64,000 nucleotides of DNA. Source: an uncultured Roseobacter sp. Lineage in GTDB: Bacteria; Pseudomonadota; Alphaproteobacteria; Rhodobacterales; Rhodobacteraceae. Position 1 is the stretch's first letter, and every line of letters starts with the position of its first letter. Positions 8,981-18,376 of this stretch are shown one piece after another. The stretch is from positions 372,001 through 436,000 of the forward strand of contig NZ_CANLKW010000001.1 in the NCBI RefSeq assembly GCF_947491795.1, written 5' to 3'. The position numbers and the translations under genes were made by a program. The notes below the pieces were generated by a model. The model did not search any database. It was not told where the DNA came from and was given only the letters and a program-made list of their open reading frames with translations.

Positions 8981-10009
8981 TCAGCGGCTGATTTCGGCCA
9001 GAATATCGTGCCCCTGCATGTTCAGGAAATGCAGGATATCGATGAATATCCAGTTTTCGGCGAGCCTGTCCCCCTCCCGCCGGTATATGTCCACAACCCG
9101 CATGTCGGCACGCACGTCCGAAGCCGGGAAACCCATGAAACTGCCGCCATTGGTCAGCGTCAGATTGGGCCACCCGAAAAAACCGCCGTACATGCCTTCG
9201 GCCATACGGCACAGATGCCCGTTAAAGGCGCGGTCTTTGATATGCGTCCGGAACGGTCCCTGGTGCTGCTCAATATAGCGGTCGATGGTGTAGGTGGCCC
9301 CGATGCCAGCTGGCCCCCACCACAGCATATCCCTGTTCCAGTCCTCCGCCAGCTCGTCGCGTGGATGCGGGGGCTTATCGGCGGCATTTGCATGATCAAT
9401 TGAGCCGATCATGTTGTTGATCCGCGCCAGCGTGATCTGCGACGCCCGCGCGTCCCCTGGCGTCAGCTGCAGCCCGTCATGGGTCAGCGGTCCGGGTTGT
9501 ACGAGATGTGCGCCTGTTTGCTCTGCACGCAGCGGGTTGAGGCCTGCCTGCAACATCAGATGGATCAGATCTACAAAGAGTGCTGATTCAACGATTTTCC
9601 CGTCGCGCACATGGTGGAACTCTGCATAGCGGACCATGGCAATTTTCCGGGTTGGCGCAATGCCGAGAAAGGCATGGTCAAAAAGGCCCATCAGGTGACC
9701 CATCGAACAGGTCCACTGGCCCTGAAACCCGTCAATTTCGTTCAGACCGGCGAAAAAGATGTCTTCGCGCCGCTGCACACTGGAGAATGCGGTCAGGAAT
9801 GGCACCCAGAATGACCGGGCGATGGCCGCGGGGCCTGTCTGTTCGTGGAACGGGTGCATCCCGTACCAATGGCAGTCAGCCGTCATGTAGCGGGACAGAA
9901 TGCCTGCGACCGTATCGGGAGTAGCTGTCGCCATTTCAGAATAAAGCGCGCGCACCAGCGTCTTGGCAGGTTGCAGATCTGCAGTGATCGGGGGAATCGA
10001 GATGCTCAT
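8981..10009 (-). CDS. Tandem SnoaL-like (NTF2-fold) protein
   Basis: Protein of 342 residues that appears to contain two SnoaL/NTF2-like cone folds, at about residues 10-165 and 200-342. Both halves show the family pattern, for example CHWYGMHPFHEQTGPAAIARS in the first, and in both a late DG.I.E or GDRLAENWIFIDILH strand. Such folds serve as polyketide cyclases, isomerases or small-molecule binding proteins. No substrate can be deduced. There is no signal peptide. It lies on the opposite strand between ntrX and trkA, which are usually adjacent in related genomes, so it may be an insertion. No Shine-Dalgarno sequence is evident before the ATG. Confidence 0.7.
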   Translation of the reverse strand: MSISIPPITADLQPAKTLVRALYSEMATATPDTVAGILSRYMTADCHWYGMHPFHEQTGPAAIARSFWVPFLTAFSSVQRREDIFFAGLNEIDGFQGQWTCSMGHLMGLFDHAFLGIAPTRKIAMVRYAEFHHVRDGKIVESALFVDLIHLMLQAGLNPLRAEQTGAHLVQPGPLTHDGLQLTPGDARASQITLARINNMIGSIDHANAADKPPHPRDELAEDWNRDMLWWGPAGIGATYTIDRYIEQHQGPFRTHIKDRAFNGHLCRMAEGMYGGFFGWPNLTLTNGGSFMGFPASDVRADMRVVDIYRREGDRLAENWIFIDILHFLNMQGHDILAEISR

Positions 10010-10061
10010 GCGGTATGAGTAGAAAGTGCCATGTCCACACGCCAGCGCAAAAGCGACAATT

Positions 10062-10547
10062 TCAGCCTGAGCTGTTCATAATCTGCCAGGTCTTGTCCTG
10101 GTTGCGTATGATGCAGCTTTGCGGCGTCAGCTCCGGCAACACCAGCGTGACAGCGGGGATGGCATTGCGCGCCTTCTCTCCGGTGCAGCGCGGGATGCTG
10201 ACCTGTGCATAGCCTCTGTCGGCCATACATTGTTCTGTCACGCGCCCGCGCAGCCCTGCATTAACATCCACAGTGTAAACGTCGCCCGGTTCATACCAGC
10301 CGCCGGTTGTATAACAGGAACCGTCACTGCGGCAGATGCGACGGCCCGGATAGAACTGCGGGGGCTCGCGTCTGGTCTGGTTGGACACCGGCACGTCCTG
10401 GGCGGCCGCAACCTGGCAGCCCAGCAGATCCGCATCGAGGCGCGATACCTCGGTGCCTGCGTTGTAATACATCTCGACCGGTGCGCAGGCCGTCAGCAAC
10501 AGCGGCAAGGTACAGGGCAGGGTCGTCCAAAGGCGCAGTCTATTCAT
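10062..10547 (-). CDS. Small lipoprotein of unknown function
   Basis: Begins MNRLRLWTTLPCTLPLLLTA with a lipobox LLTAC, so it is probably lipid-anchored after cleavage before the cysteine. The start at 10547 is preferred over an in-frame ATG at 10568 because it gives a proper signal sequence. The mature part has six further cysteines (LLGCQV, RRICRSDGSCYTT, EQCMADRGY, RCTGEK, QSCIIR), consistent with disulfides in the periplasm, and the CMADRGY motif found in small secreted lipoproteins of the group. 161 aa. Divergent from trkA; 52 bp upstream of the SnoaL-like gene on the same strand. Confidence 0.7.
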   Translation of the reverse strand: MNRLRLWTTLPCTLPLLLTACAPVEMYYNAGTEVSRLDADLLGCQVAAAQDVPVSNQTRREPPQFYPGRRICRSDGSCYTTGGWYEPGDVYTVDVNAGLRGRVTEQCMADRGYAQVSIPRCTGEKARNAIPAVTLVLPELTPQSCIIRNQDKTWQIMNSSG

Positions 10548-10649
10548 GGGGTCATATTGCACGGCCATTCAGCGCCCGACAATTGAATTGACCGTTACAG
10601 GGCCATCTGCCATTCAGAAGGTCCGGAAATGCTATGAAGGACGCACAGC

Positions 10650-12026
10650 ATGAAGGTTATTATCTGCGGCGCGGGTCAGGTCGGCTGGCAGATCGCGCGG
10701 CACCTGTCCGGTGAACGCAACGACGTTACCGTGGTCGATAACAACCCCGATCTTGTGCGCCGGGCAACGGATTCACTGGATGTGCAGGGGATTGCCGGCT
10801 TTGCCAGCTATCCCGACGTGCTGGACCAGGCTGGCGCACGCGATGCCGAAATGATCATCGCCGCGACCCATTCCGACGAAGTCAACATGGTGACCTGCCA
10901 GGTGGCGCATTCGGTCTTTGGCATCAACCGCAAGATCGCACGACTGCGCAGCCAGTCCTATCTGGATGCGATTTATTCTGATCTTTACCGCCGTGATCAC
11001 ATGCCCATCGACGTGGTGATCAGCCCCGAAAAAGAAGTTGCGGCAGCTGCCCTTCAGCGTCTGTCTGCCCCGGCGGCCTTTGACACCGAAGTCTTTATGG
11101 AGGGCAAGGCCCATCTGCTGGGGATCAGCCTGGACGATACCTGTCCCGTCCTGAACACACCGCTGCGTCAGCTGACTGATTTGTTTTCCACCCTGCGCGC
11201 TGTGGTGGTTGGTGTGCGGCGCGAGGGTACGCTCTTTGCACCAGAGGCCAAGGATCAGCTCTTTGCCGGTGACGATTGCTATATTTTCACCCATGTCGAC
11301 GACATCACGCGCACGATGGAGATCTTTGGCAAAAAGCAATCCAAACAGGAGCGTCTGGTCCTTGTCGGTGGCGGAAATGTCGGGCTGACAGTGGCGCAGA
11401 CCCTGGAAAAACGCGCCGTAAGGGTTCGTGCCAAGGTGATCGAAAAAAACCGCCTTTGTGCTGAACGCGCCGCTGAGGCGCTGGAGCGGACCATCGTGCT
11501 GAACGGTGACGGGCTGGATTCAGGTCTGCTGTCCGAGGCAGGCATTGCCCGCGCCGATGCAATGCTGGCTGTGACCGATGATGACAAGACAAACATGCTG
11601 GCCTGTGTACGCGCCAAGGCCGAAGGCTGCGCCTATGTAATCGCGCTGATCAACGATCCGACGCTTGTGCCGCTGATGGGGCCTCTGGGCATTAACGCCT
11701 ATATCAACCCGCGCGCCACGACAGTGTCTTCTATTCTGCGCCATATCCGTCACGGGCGGGTGCGGGCCGTCTATTCCATCGGTGATGCCGAGGCCGAGGT
11801 GATCGAAGCAGAGGTTTTGTCCACCTCGCCGCTGGCGGGCAGAAAAATCTCCGAGATCGACTTTCCGGAGGGTGTCCTGGTCGGCGCTTTGCGCAAGGGT
11901 GACGAAGTGATCCGCCCCATTGGCAGCACGCGCATCAGCGAAGGGGACGTGATTGCGATCTTTGCCCTGACCGAAGACGTGCCGGAAGTGGAACGCCTGA
12001 TGCAGGTTTCCATCGATTTCTTCTGA
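10650..12026 (+). CDS. trkA: Trk potassium uptake regulatory subunit TrkA
   Basis: Peripheral NAD(H)-binding subunit that gates the TrkH potassium channel on the cytoplasmic face. Two RCK units are visible: the first Rossmann motif IICGAGQVGWQIA at the N-terminus and the second LVLVGGGNVGLTVA near residue 235, each followed by a TrkA-C region. At 458 aa it has the length of the classical four-domain TrkA. A GAAGGA ribosome-binding site lies 9 nt before the ATG. trkH follows after 3 nt, so both subunits of the transporter are encoded together. Confidence 0.96.
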   Translation: MKVIICGAGQVGWQIARHLSGERNDVTVVDNNPDLVRRATDSLDVQGIAGFASYPDVLDQAGARDAEMIIAATHSDEVNMVTCQVAHSVFGINRKIARLRSQSYLDAIYSDLYRRDHMPIDVVISPEKEVAAAALQRLSAPAAFDTEVFMEGKAHLLGISLDDTCPVLNTPLRQLTDLFSTLRAVVVGVRREGTLFAPEAKDQLFAGDDCYIFTHVDDITRTMEIFGKKQSKQERLVLVGGGNVGLTVAQTLEKRAVRVRAKVIEKNRLCAERAAEALERTIVLNGDGLDSGLLSEAGIARADAMLAVTDDDKTNMLACVRAKAEGCAYVIALINDPTLVPLMGPLGINAYINPRATTVSSILRHIRHGRVRAVYSIGDAEAEVIEAEVLSTSPLAGRKISEIDFPEGVLVGALRKGDEVIRPIGSTRISEGDVIAIFALTEDVPEVERLMQVSIDFF

Positions 12027-12029
12027 GCG

Positions 12030-13583
12030 ATGGCGCAGGCGCATCATATCAGGGGCCGGCGTTCCGCCCTGGAGCAGCTGCTGGAGATGCCGCTGTTTCT
12101 GCTGATTTTCGGTGTGGCCTCAGTCTCCATGATTATTCCGGCCCTGCATGGCGGCGTCGCCCGCGAACTGGAAACAGCACGTGCCTTTTTCTACTGCGCG
12201 CTGCTGGGCATTATTGTGTTTGGCATGGTTGTGACGGCCCATGCCGGGCGCCGCCCGCGTCACGGGGCGCTGGGTACGCTGATGTCGCTGTTTGCAACAT
12301 TCGTTTTCCTGCCGTTCTTTCTGGCTATTCCGTTTTTTGAGGGGCTGGGCACCACGACCTTTATGAATGCTTATGTGGAAATGGTCAGTGCGGTGACCAC
12401 GACGGGTGCCACCATCTTTGACCGGCCTGCGCGCCTGAATGACACCCTGCATCTGTGGCGCGCTCAGGTCGGCTGGATGGGGGGTATCACCATGTGGATT
12501 GCGGCGTCAGCCATCCTCGCCCCCCTCAACCTTGGTGGTTTTGAGGTGACCGCCCAGGCAGAACCGGGACAGCGCGAAAGCCAGAGTACGATTTATGGCC
12601 GGACCGACCCGCGGGCGCGGTTGCTGCGTGTGGTGGTGGCGCTGGTGCCGATTTACATCGGACTCACAATTGTTCTGTGGGTACTGCTCTACGTCAGCGG
12701 GGACAGGCCGCTCGTGGCTCTGACACATGCCATGTCGGTTATGGCGACCTCGGGCATTTCTGCGACGGGCGGTCTGCAGGATGCAGGCTCCGGTTTTACC
12801 GGCGAGATGCTGATGCTGCTCTTTATGCTGTTTGCGCTCTCGCGTCTGACCTTTTCGCAGGACACGGTAACGGCGACCCAGGGCGGTCTGAAAACTGATC
12901 CGGAATTCCGGCTGGGGCTGGCCATTGTGATCGCCGTGCCGCTTATCCTGTTCGCGCGCCACTGGCTGGGTGCGCTGGATTTCGAAGCGGGGGAGGATGT
13001 CGGCGAGGCGCTGCGGGCTTTGTGGGGCGCGCTCTTTACGGTGATGTCGTTTCTGACCACGACCGGTTTTGCGAGCGCGGGCTGGTCCGAGGCGCAGACC
13101 TGGTCCGGGCTGGAAACGCCAGGGCTGATCCTGATGGGGCTGGCGCTGATCGGGGGGGGCGTGGCCACGACTGCAGGCGGTGTAAAGCTATTGCGCGTTT
13201 TTGCGCTTTATCTCAACGGGCGGCGCGAACTGGAGCGCCTGGTGCATCCGTCCTCGGTCAGCGGTGCCGGACGGGAAGGGCGCCGCATTCAGCGCAACGG
13301 CGCTTTTATCGCCTGGATTTTCTTTATGCTTTTTGCCCTGTCTCTGGCGGCGGTGACGATGCTGCTGGCGTTACTCGGAGTTGCTTTTGATGATGCTGTT
13401 GTTCTTGCCGTTGCGGGTCTTTCCACGACCGGACCACTGATCTCTTTTGCGGCAGAAGAACCCATTGCACTGGCCCAGCTGAGCGGTGGTGCCAAGACGG
13501 TTTTCTGCGCGGCGATGGTCCTGGGCCGGCTGGAAACCCTTGCCATTATTGCGCTTTTGTCGCCTGATCTGTGGCGCGGATAG
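12030..13583 (+). CDS. trkH: Trk potassium channel subunit TrkH
   Basis: Integral inner-membrane channel subunit for potassium. The 517-aa protein has about ten hydrophobic helices and four re-entrant pore segments whose filter glycines are visible in TTTGATIF, MATSGISATGG, TTTGFASAG and STTGPLISF. This fits the SKT superfamily. It pairs with trkA immediately upstream. A hairpin followed by a T-run sits 17 bp after the stop and probably ends the trkA-trkH transcript. Confidence 0.95.
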   Translation: MAQAHHIRGRRSALEQLLEMPLFLLIFGVASVSMIIPALHGGVARELETARAFFYCALLGIIVFGMVVTAHAGRRPRHGALGTLMSLFATFVFLPFFLAIPFFEGLGTTTFMNAYVEMVSAVTTTGATIFDRPARLNDTLHLWRAQVGWMGGITMWIAASAILAPLNLGGFEVTAQAEPGQRESQSTIYGRTDPRARLLRVVVALVPIYIGLTIVLWVLLYVSGDRPLVALTHAMSVMATSGISATGGLQDAGSGFTGEMLMLLFMLFALSRLTFSQDTVTATQGGLKTDPEFRLGLAIVIAVPLILFARHWLGALDFEAGEDVGEALRALWGALFTVMSFLTTTGFASAGWSEAQTWSGLETPGLILMGLALIGGGVATTAGGVKLLRVFALYLNGRRELERLVHPSSVSGAGREGRRIQRNGAFIAWIFFMLFALSLAAVTMLLALLGVAFDDAVVLAVAGLSTTGPLISFAAEEPIALAQLSGGAKTVFCAAMVLGRLETLAIIALLSPDLWRG

Positions 13584-13599
13584 GCGGATTGTGCCAATA

Positions 13600-13622
13600 G
13601 GTCCGTAACGGACTGTTTTTTG
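13600..13622 (+). terminator. Intrinsic terminator after trkH
   Basis: GTCCG-TAA-CGGAC stem-loop (13601-13613) followed by TGTTTTTT. The stem is short (5 bp), but its position just behind the trkH stop and the six-T run support termination. It would separate trkAH from hfq. Confidence 0.65.
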
Positions 13623-13714
13623 GGCTGGAATCTCTGGCCCGTCCCCTTCATACTCTGCGGTGAGGGAGAGGGACCGGTACGCGGCCCCCGGCAAGAAAAA
13701 AGGCGATTACCAGA

Positions 13715-13954
13715 ATGGCGTCGGACAGACAGAATCTTCAGGATGCGTTCCTGAATCATGTGCGCAAAACAAAAGTCCCCGTGACTATTTTCCTGATCAA
13801 CGGTGTTAAACTGCAGGGTGTGATCACCTGGTTTGACAACTTCTGTGTGCTGTTGCGGCGCGACGGACAGTCTCAGCTTGTGTACAAGCATGCGATTTCC
13901 ACGATCATGCCGAGCCAGCCGATCAGCCTGTATGAGGGCGAAGACGCTTCTTGA
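13715..13954 (+). CDS. hfq: RNA chaperone Hfq
   Basis: Hexameric Sm-like RNA-binding protein that stabilises small RNAs and promotes their pairing with mRNAs. At 79 aa it has the short tail usual in alphaproteobacteria. Sm1 motif [21 protein letters not shown] with the conserved Q8 region and the VKLQGVI.WFDNF segment; Sm2 motif [11 protein letters not shown] with the catalytically important KH pair. Its stop codon overlaps the TTG start of hflX, so the two are translated as a coupled pair. Confidence 0.97.
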
Positions 13955-15249
13955 GCCGTCCCACATTTCAGATCGACAATACCGCAGGTCCAAAAGTGAC
14001 CCGCGCCTGGGTTTTGCATCCGGATATCCGTTCCAATCCTGAACGCAGGCTGGCCGAGCACGCGCTGGCAGAGGCTGTTTCGCTGGCCCATGCGCTGCCA
14101 GAGCTGGAGGTTGTCGGTGCGGATATCGTGCCGCTCAAAACCGTGCGGGCTGGTATGCTCTTTGGCTCGGGCAAAATCGACGAATTCAAAGCCATATTTG
14201 AGGCACAGGAGATCGAGCTGGTTCTGGTGGACGGGCCCGTCAGCCCCGTACAGCAGCGCAACCTGGAGAAAGCCTGGGGCGTGAAACTGCTGGACCGTAC
14301 CGGCCTCATCCTGGAAATTTTCAGTGACCGGGCGGCCACGCGCGAGGGTGTGCTGCAGGTCGAGATGGCCGCGCTGAGTTATCAGCGCACCCGGCTTGTC
14401 CGGGCCTGGACCCACCTTGAGCGTCAGCGGGGTGGACTGGGCTTTGTCGGGGGGCCTGGCGAAACCCAGATCGAGGCGGACAGACGCGCGATTGATGAGC
14501 AACTGGTCAGGCTGCGCAGGCAGCTGGACAAGGTGGTCAAAACCCGCGCGCTTCACCGTGCCGCCCGCGCTAAAGTGCCATATCCGATCGTGGCACTGGT
14601 GGGGTATACGAACGCGGGCAAGTCAACCCTGTTCAACCGGCTGACCGGTGCAGAGGTTATGGCAAAGGATATGCTGTTTGCCACGCTCGATCCGACCATG
14701 CGCCGTTTGCAGCTGCCGGACGGGCCGGAGGTCATCCTGTCGGACACCGTGGGCTTTATCTCGGATCTGCCGACCGAACTGGTTGCCGCCTTCCGCGCCA
14801 CGCTGGAAGAGGTCCTGGCGGCCGATGTTATCTGCCATGTGCGCGATATCTCTCACTCTGAGACCGAAGAGCAGGCAACTGATGTCCGTACCATTATGGC
14901 GTCCCTCGGGGTCGATGAGGACAGGCCGTCCTTTGAGGTCTGGAACAAACTTGATCTGCTGCCCGCAAGCGAAGCAGACGCGGTGAATGCCCGCGCTGCG
15001 CGTGACGACAACGTTTTTGCTATTTCTGCACTGACAGGGGCAGGCATGGAGCCGCTGCTGGAGGCCATAACCGCCGAGCTGGAAGGGGCCAGACGCACAG
15101 AGATTCTGTCACTGGGATTTGCCGATGGCCGCAAACGCGCCTGGTTGTTTGAGCAGGAACTGGTGGAGAGCGAGACGCAGAGCGATACCGGCTTCGACAT
15201 CACCGTTCGGTGGACCACGGCGCAGCAGGCCCGCTTTGAGCAACTCTAG
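13951..15249 (+). CDS. hflX: Ribosome-associated GTPase HflX
   Basis: GTPase that binds the 50S subunit and rescues or splits stalled ribosomes. The N-terminal HflX domain contains [11 protein letters not shown] and [13 protein letters not shown]; the glycine-rich linker [19 protein letters not shown] precedes the G domain with G1 [10 protein letters not shown]3 DTVGF and G4 NKLD. The 432-aa length is normal. The start codon is TTG at 13951, overlapping the hfq stop in TTGA; no other start codon gives the full N-terminal domain. The 3' end overlaps the convergent pseudouridine synthase by 4 nt. Confidence 0.95.
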
Positions 15250-15809
15250 GAGCCGCTTTCATCGGCAAATCGCCATGCACCGGGGGCCAGGCGGTTCAGA
15301 TGCCACTGCCCGACGCTGACCCGGATCAGACGCAGACAGGGCAGTCCGACATGTGCGGTCATGCGGCGGACCTGACGGTTACGCCCCTCTGATATCGTTA
15401 TCCGCAGCCAGTGATCGGGTACAGATTTTCGAAACCGGACAGGCGGGTCACGTGGCCATAGCGGGTCGGGTACGTCGATCTGATCTGCATTAGCCGGACG
15501 CGTCAGACCGTCTTTCAGCGTGACGCCCTGGCGCAGAGCTTGCAGGGCGGTTTCATCAGGCGTGCCCTCGACCTGAACCAGGTAAGTCTTTGGCATTTTG
15601 TGTTTCGGGTTAGCAATCCGTGCCTGGAGTTTGCCATTGTCGGTGAGCACCATCAGCCCTTCGCTGTCCCGGTCAAGCCGTCCGGCGGGGTAAAATCCTG
15701 GCTGATCAATAAACCCTGACAGCGTCGGGCGCGGTGATCCTTCGGTTCCTTTGTCGGTAAACTGCGACAGGACCCCAAAGGGTTTGTGAAACAGAATAAC
15801 CCGCGCCAT
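15246..15809 (-). CDS. rluE: 23S rRNA pseudouridine synthase, RluE/RsuA family
   Basis: Converts a uridine in 23S rRNA to pseudouridine. The 187-aa protein lacks the S4 domain and begins at the catalytic domain, as RluE does. The catalytic aspartate lies in the motif [23 protein letters not shown] and [10 protein letters not shown] are further RsuA/RluB/RluE signatures. The first codon directly follows the acylase stop upstream, suggesting cotranscription. RluE rather than RluB/RsuA is inferred from the missing S4 domain. Confidence 0.88.
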   Translation of the reverse strand: MARVILFHKPFGVLSQFTDKGTEGSPRPTLSGFIDQPGFYPAGRLDRDSEGLMVLTDNGKLQARIANPKHKMPKTYLVQVEGTPDETALQALRQGVTLKDGLTRPANADQIDVPDPLWPRDPPVRFRKSVPDHWLRITISEGRNRQVRRMTAHVGLPCLRLIRVSVGQWHLNRLAPGAWRFADESGS

Positions 15810-18278
15810 TTACTGAAGAGGCCGGAGCACCGTCACACCAACAGAGGCTGCACGGGCAAGGTTTTCGTCCAGTGACATGGGGATGTATTCGCCGCGCCGC
15901 CAGAGCTGTGCCATGTCATCATAGTGGCGGGACAGGAAATGCCCGGACTGCCCCGTGGACGTGATGAAAACGGAACTGTCCGGATCCGCAAAATCGTAAA
16001 CCCCGCGGTAGGCCGCGCCATGAACATTCTGAAAGGCATCCGGGCCACCGCCACCGCGGGTCAACCCGCGCTGCAGTGTATTGTCACCACCATTTGTTGA
16101 CTGGCGGATGTTCACAAAATACCGCAGCACCGGCACCTCGCCCAGCACTGCGTGGTCATGCGTGGCCTGATGCGCATCGCCCCAGCGCAGCGTTTCAAGC
16201 GCTGCGCCGGATGTTTCACTGATCCAGATCAGCGCGTCATCCAGCGCCAGACGGGCCATATCCGCACATGTTTCCACCGGGGCGGACTGGATCACATCGC
16301 ACCAGACGGCGGCACCGTTCACATTACGAAAGGCCCGCTCGATAAACAGCGGCTCCACATGTGTCAGTTCCGCGGCCAGCGGTCCCAGTTCATCCTGCAC
16401 CATACGGGCCTGCAGACTGCGCAGCCAGGCCATGTAGATCAGCGGCTCGGGCATGTGTTCATTCATCTCGCCGGACCATCCAGCAAGGAGGGCGAGCGCA
16501 CGCTGTCGCTGGCGCAGCGGGGTCCCATCGGCTGCGGCCTCTCCGGTGAACCAAAGCTCTGCACCAATCAGCGGCAGCAATGAGCGTGCGGTAAAGCTGA
16601 CCATGTCGAGCTGCGCTTCGATAAAGCTGTCGCGCGTATGGACCTGGCGGGCCTGCATCAGTCGCTGCCACCGCTGGACCCTTTGTGTATCGCCCCAGGT
16701 ATAGGAAACATGGTTCGGAAACGGCCGGTCTACTGTTTTGTTGTTGGTATTGCCCAGGATGCCACCGTTGGGTGCTGTAAACTCGGGGTTTGAGGCATAG
16801 GGCAGGCGGCCCTGCCAGCGGTTGGCGGCGATCCAGCCCGGGCTGGGCATGCGGCCCTGGCTCTGATGGCGCGCGTCACGACGGGGCATGACGCCGATCA
16901 TCTTCATGCCAATCTCTGAGCGGTCCGCCAGCACCAGGTTCTGTGCGGGGGCGATAAAACCCTCGGCAGCGGCGATGCCCTCGCGCACAGACCCCGCACC
17001 CATCAGGCGCATCGCAGCCCCCATCGAGGTGTCGTTGGGGCTGAGCACGGTCCAGGACAGCGAGGCGACATGACCGGGTGGCGTAACTGCCGCGAGATTG
17101 TAGTGCGTTCCGGGCAGAACCGGGCCGTTATCCGTCCAGCGCAGGGTGATCGTGATGGGTGTTTCGTCTTTAATGTTGATGATCGATGAACGCGTCTCGA
17201 AGGCTTTGAAACCGTCAGGGGTGCGGTACTCTTCGGGTTTGTCGGGGTTCAGCGCCTCGATATGCAGGTCCTGGTCGTCCATACCGGCAGAGGTCAGCCC
17301 CCAGCCCAGTTTTGCGCTGCGGCCGGTCAGAACAAGCGGCATGCCAGGTATTGTTCCACCGATCACCCCGCCGCTTTCCAGTTCCAGCCGCGCCAGATAC
17401 CAGATGGCAGGTGCCGTGAAACCCAGATGCGGATCATTGGCGAGCAGCGCACCGCCTGCCGCAGAACGGCTGGGGTCGGCGGCCCAGGCGTTTGACGCAC
17501 CCGCCATGAATTGACGTTTGAAGGGCGACAGCGGGTGGGCGTCGTGCGGAACGCTTTGCGCAAAGCGCAGCACACCTGGCACGATCTGCGCGTATTCGGG
17601 CAGGGCGACAACGCCGGTACCGGGTGCATCAGGCAGAATGTCAGCAAGGCGATCCGCATCCGGCACCGCCAGAGACATGCGGGCCCGCAGCACCTCTGCA
17701 TCCAGGTGTCCGGAAAGCTGCAGACCCATCAGTTTGATCACTGCCAGCGAATCCGCAGGGCGCCATGGCGCGACAGGTGCGTTAAAAAGAAACATCTCGG
17801 GGGCACCGCGCCCCAGCGCCTCGGCGTTGATCTGATCGAGGCGCACGTTGACGCCGGTCGCATAGGCCCGAAGCATGCGCATGGTGCGCTCGTCCTGTGT
17901 GTCGACCGAGGCGGTTGCGAGCGTGTACAGATCAAGGCGCCGCAGAAGTTTGTCGATATTCACGGTCGCTGCGCCAAAGACTTCGGACAGCCGTCCCTGT
18001 GCTGTGCGCCGCATCATTGTCATCTGCCACAGACGGTCCTGTGCGTGCGCGAACCCCAGTGCGTAGAACACGTCTTCGTCTGTTTCACCAAAAATATGCG
18101 GCACGTTGGCGTTGTCGCGGACGATCTCGACCGGCGCGCTGAGATAGGGCACGTCGATCACGGCGTCATAGTCGGGCAGGGATCGCGAAGCGAGATACCA
18201 GACCAGACAGATGCCCAGCACCACAAGTGCAATCAGCGCGCCCGCAAGACGCATCAGCCATTTAAAGATCAGCCCCAT
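15810..18278 (-). CDS. Penicillin acylase family Ntn-hydrolase
   Basis: Predicted self-processing amidase of the penicillin G/AHL acylase family. A hydrophobic helix (about residues 8-29) would anchor the protein or export it to the periplasm. The N-terminal alpha-chain region with VRDNANVPHIFGETDEDV and LGFAHAQDRLWQM is followed by the processing site: Ser262 in GASNAWA would become the nucleophile of the beta chain. The C-terminal part has GLTRGGGGPDAF and SGHFLSRHYDD. At 822 aa the length is typical. Natural substrate unknown; quorum-signal acyl-homoserine lactones, small amides or peptides are possible. Directly upstream of rluE; divergent from the dehydrogenase gene. Confidence 0.88.
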   Translation of the reverse strand: MGLIFKWLMRLAGALIALVVLGICLVWYLASRSLPDYDAVIDVPYLSAPVEIVRDNANVPHIFGETDEDVFYALGFAHAQDRLWQMTMMRRTAQGRLSEVFGAATVNIDKLLRRLDLYTLATASVDTQDERTMRMLRAYATGVNVRLDQINAEALGRGAPEMFLFNAPVAPWRPADSLAVIKLMGLQLSGHLDAEVLRARMSLAVPDADRLADILPDAPGTGVVALPEYAQIVPGVLRFAQSVPHDAHPLSPFKRQFMAGASNAWAADPSRSAAGGALLANDPHLGFTAPAIWYLARLELESGGVIGGTIPGMPLVLTGRSAKLGWGLTSAGMDDQDLHIEALNPDKPEEYRTPDGFKAFETRSSIINIKDETPITITLRWTDNGPVLPGTHYNLAAVTPPGHVASLSWTVLSPNDTSMGAAMRLMGAGSVREGIAAAEGFIAPAQNLVLADRSEIGMKMIGVMPRRDARHQSQGRMPSPGWIAANRWQGRLPYASNPEFTAPNGGILGNTNNKTVDRPFPNHVSYTWGDTQRVQRWQRLMQARQVHTRDSFIEAQLDMVSFTARSLLPLIGAELWFTGEAAADGTPLRQRQRALALLAGWSGEMNEHMPEPLIYMAWLRSLQARMVQDELGPLAAELTHVEPLFIERAFRNVNGAAVWCDVIQSAPVETCADMARLALDDALIWISETSGAALETLRWGDAHQATHDHAVLGEVPVLRYFVNIRQSTNGGDNTLQRGLTRGGGGPDAFQNVHGAAYRGVYDFADPDSSVFITSTGQSGHFLSRHYDDMAQLWRRGEYIPMSLDENLARAASVGVTVLRPLQ

Positions 18279-18376
18279 CGGCAGCCGTTAATATCCTGTG
18301 GTTCAGTTGACCCGACGCCCTTGACTGTTAGGTAGGACAGAAGCGTAAAGCAACACCCAAAGGGAAGGATACACAA

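Noticed and set aside
17511..18335. 274-codon plus-strand ORF opposite the penicillin acylase gene
   Set aside because: Antisense shadow of a full-length acylase; histidine- and arginine-rich composition typical of reverse frames.
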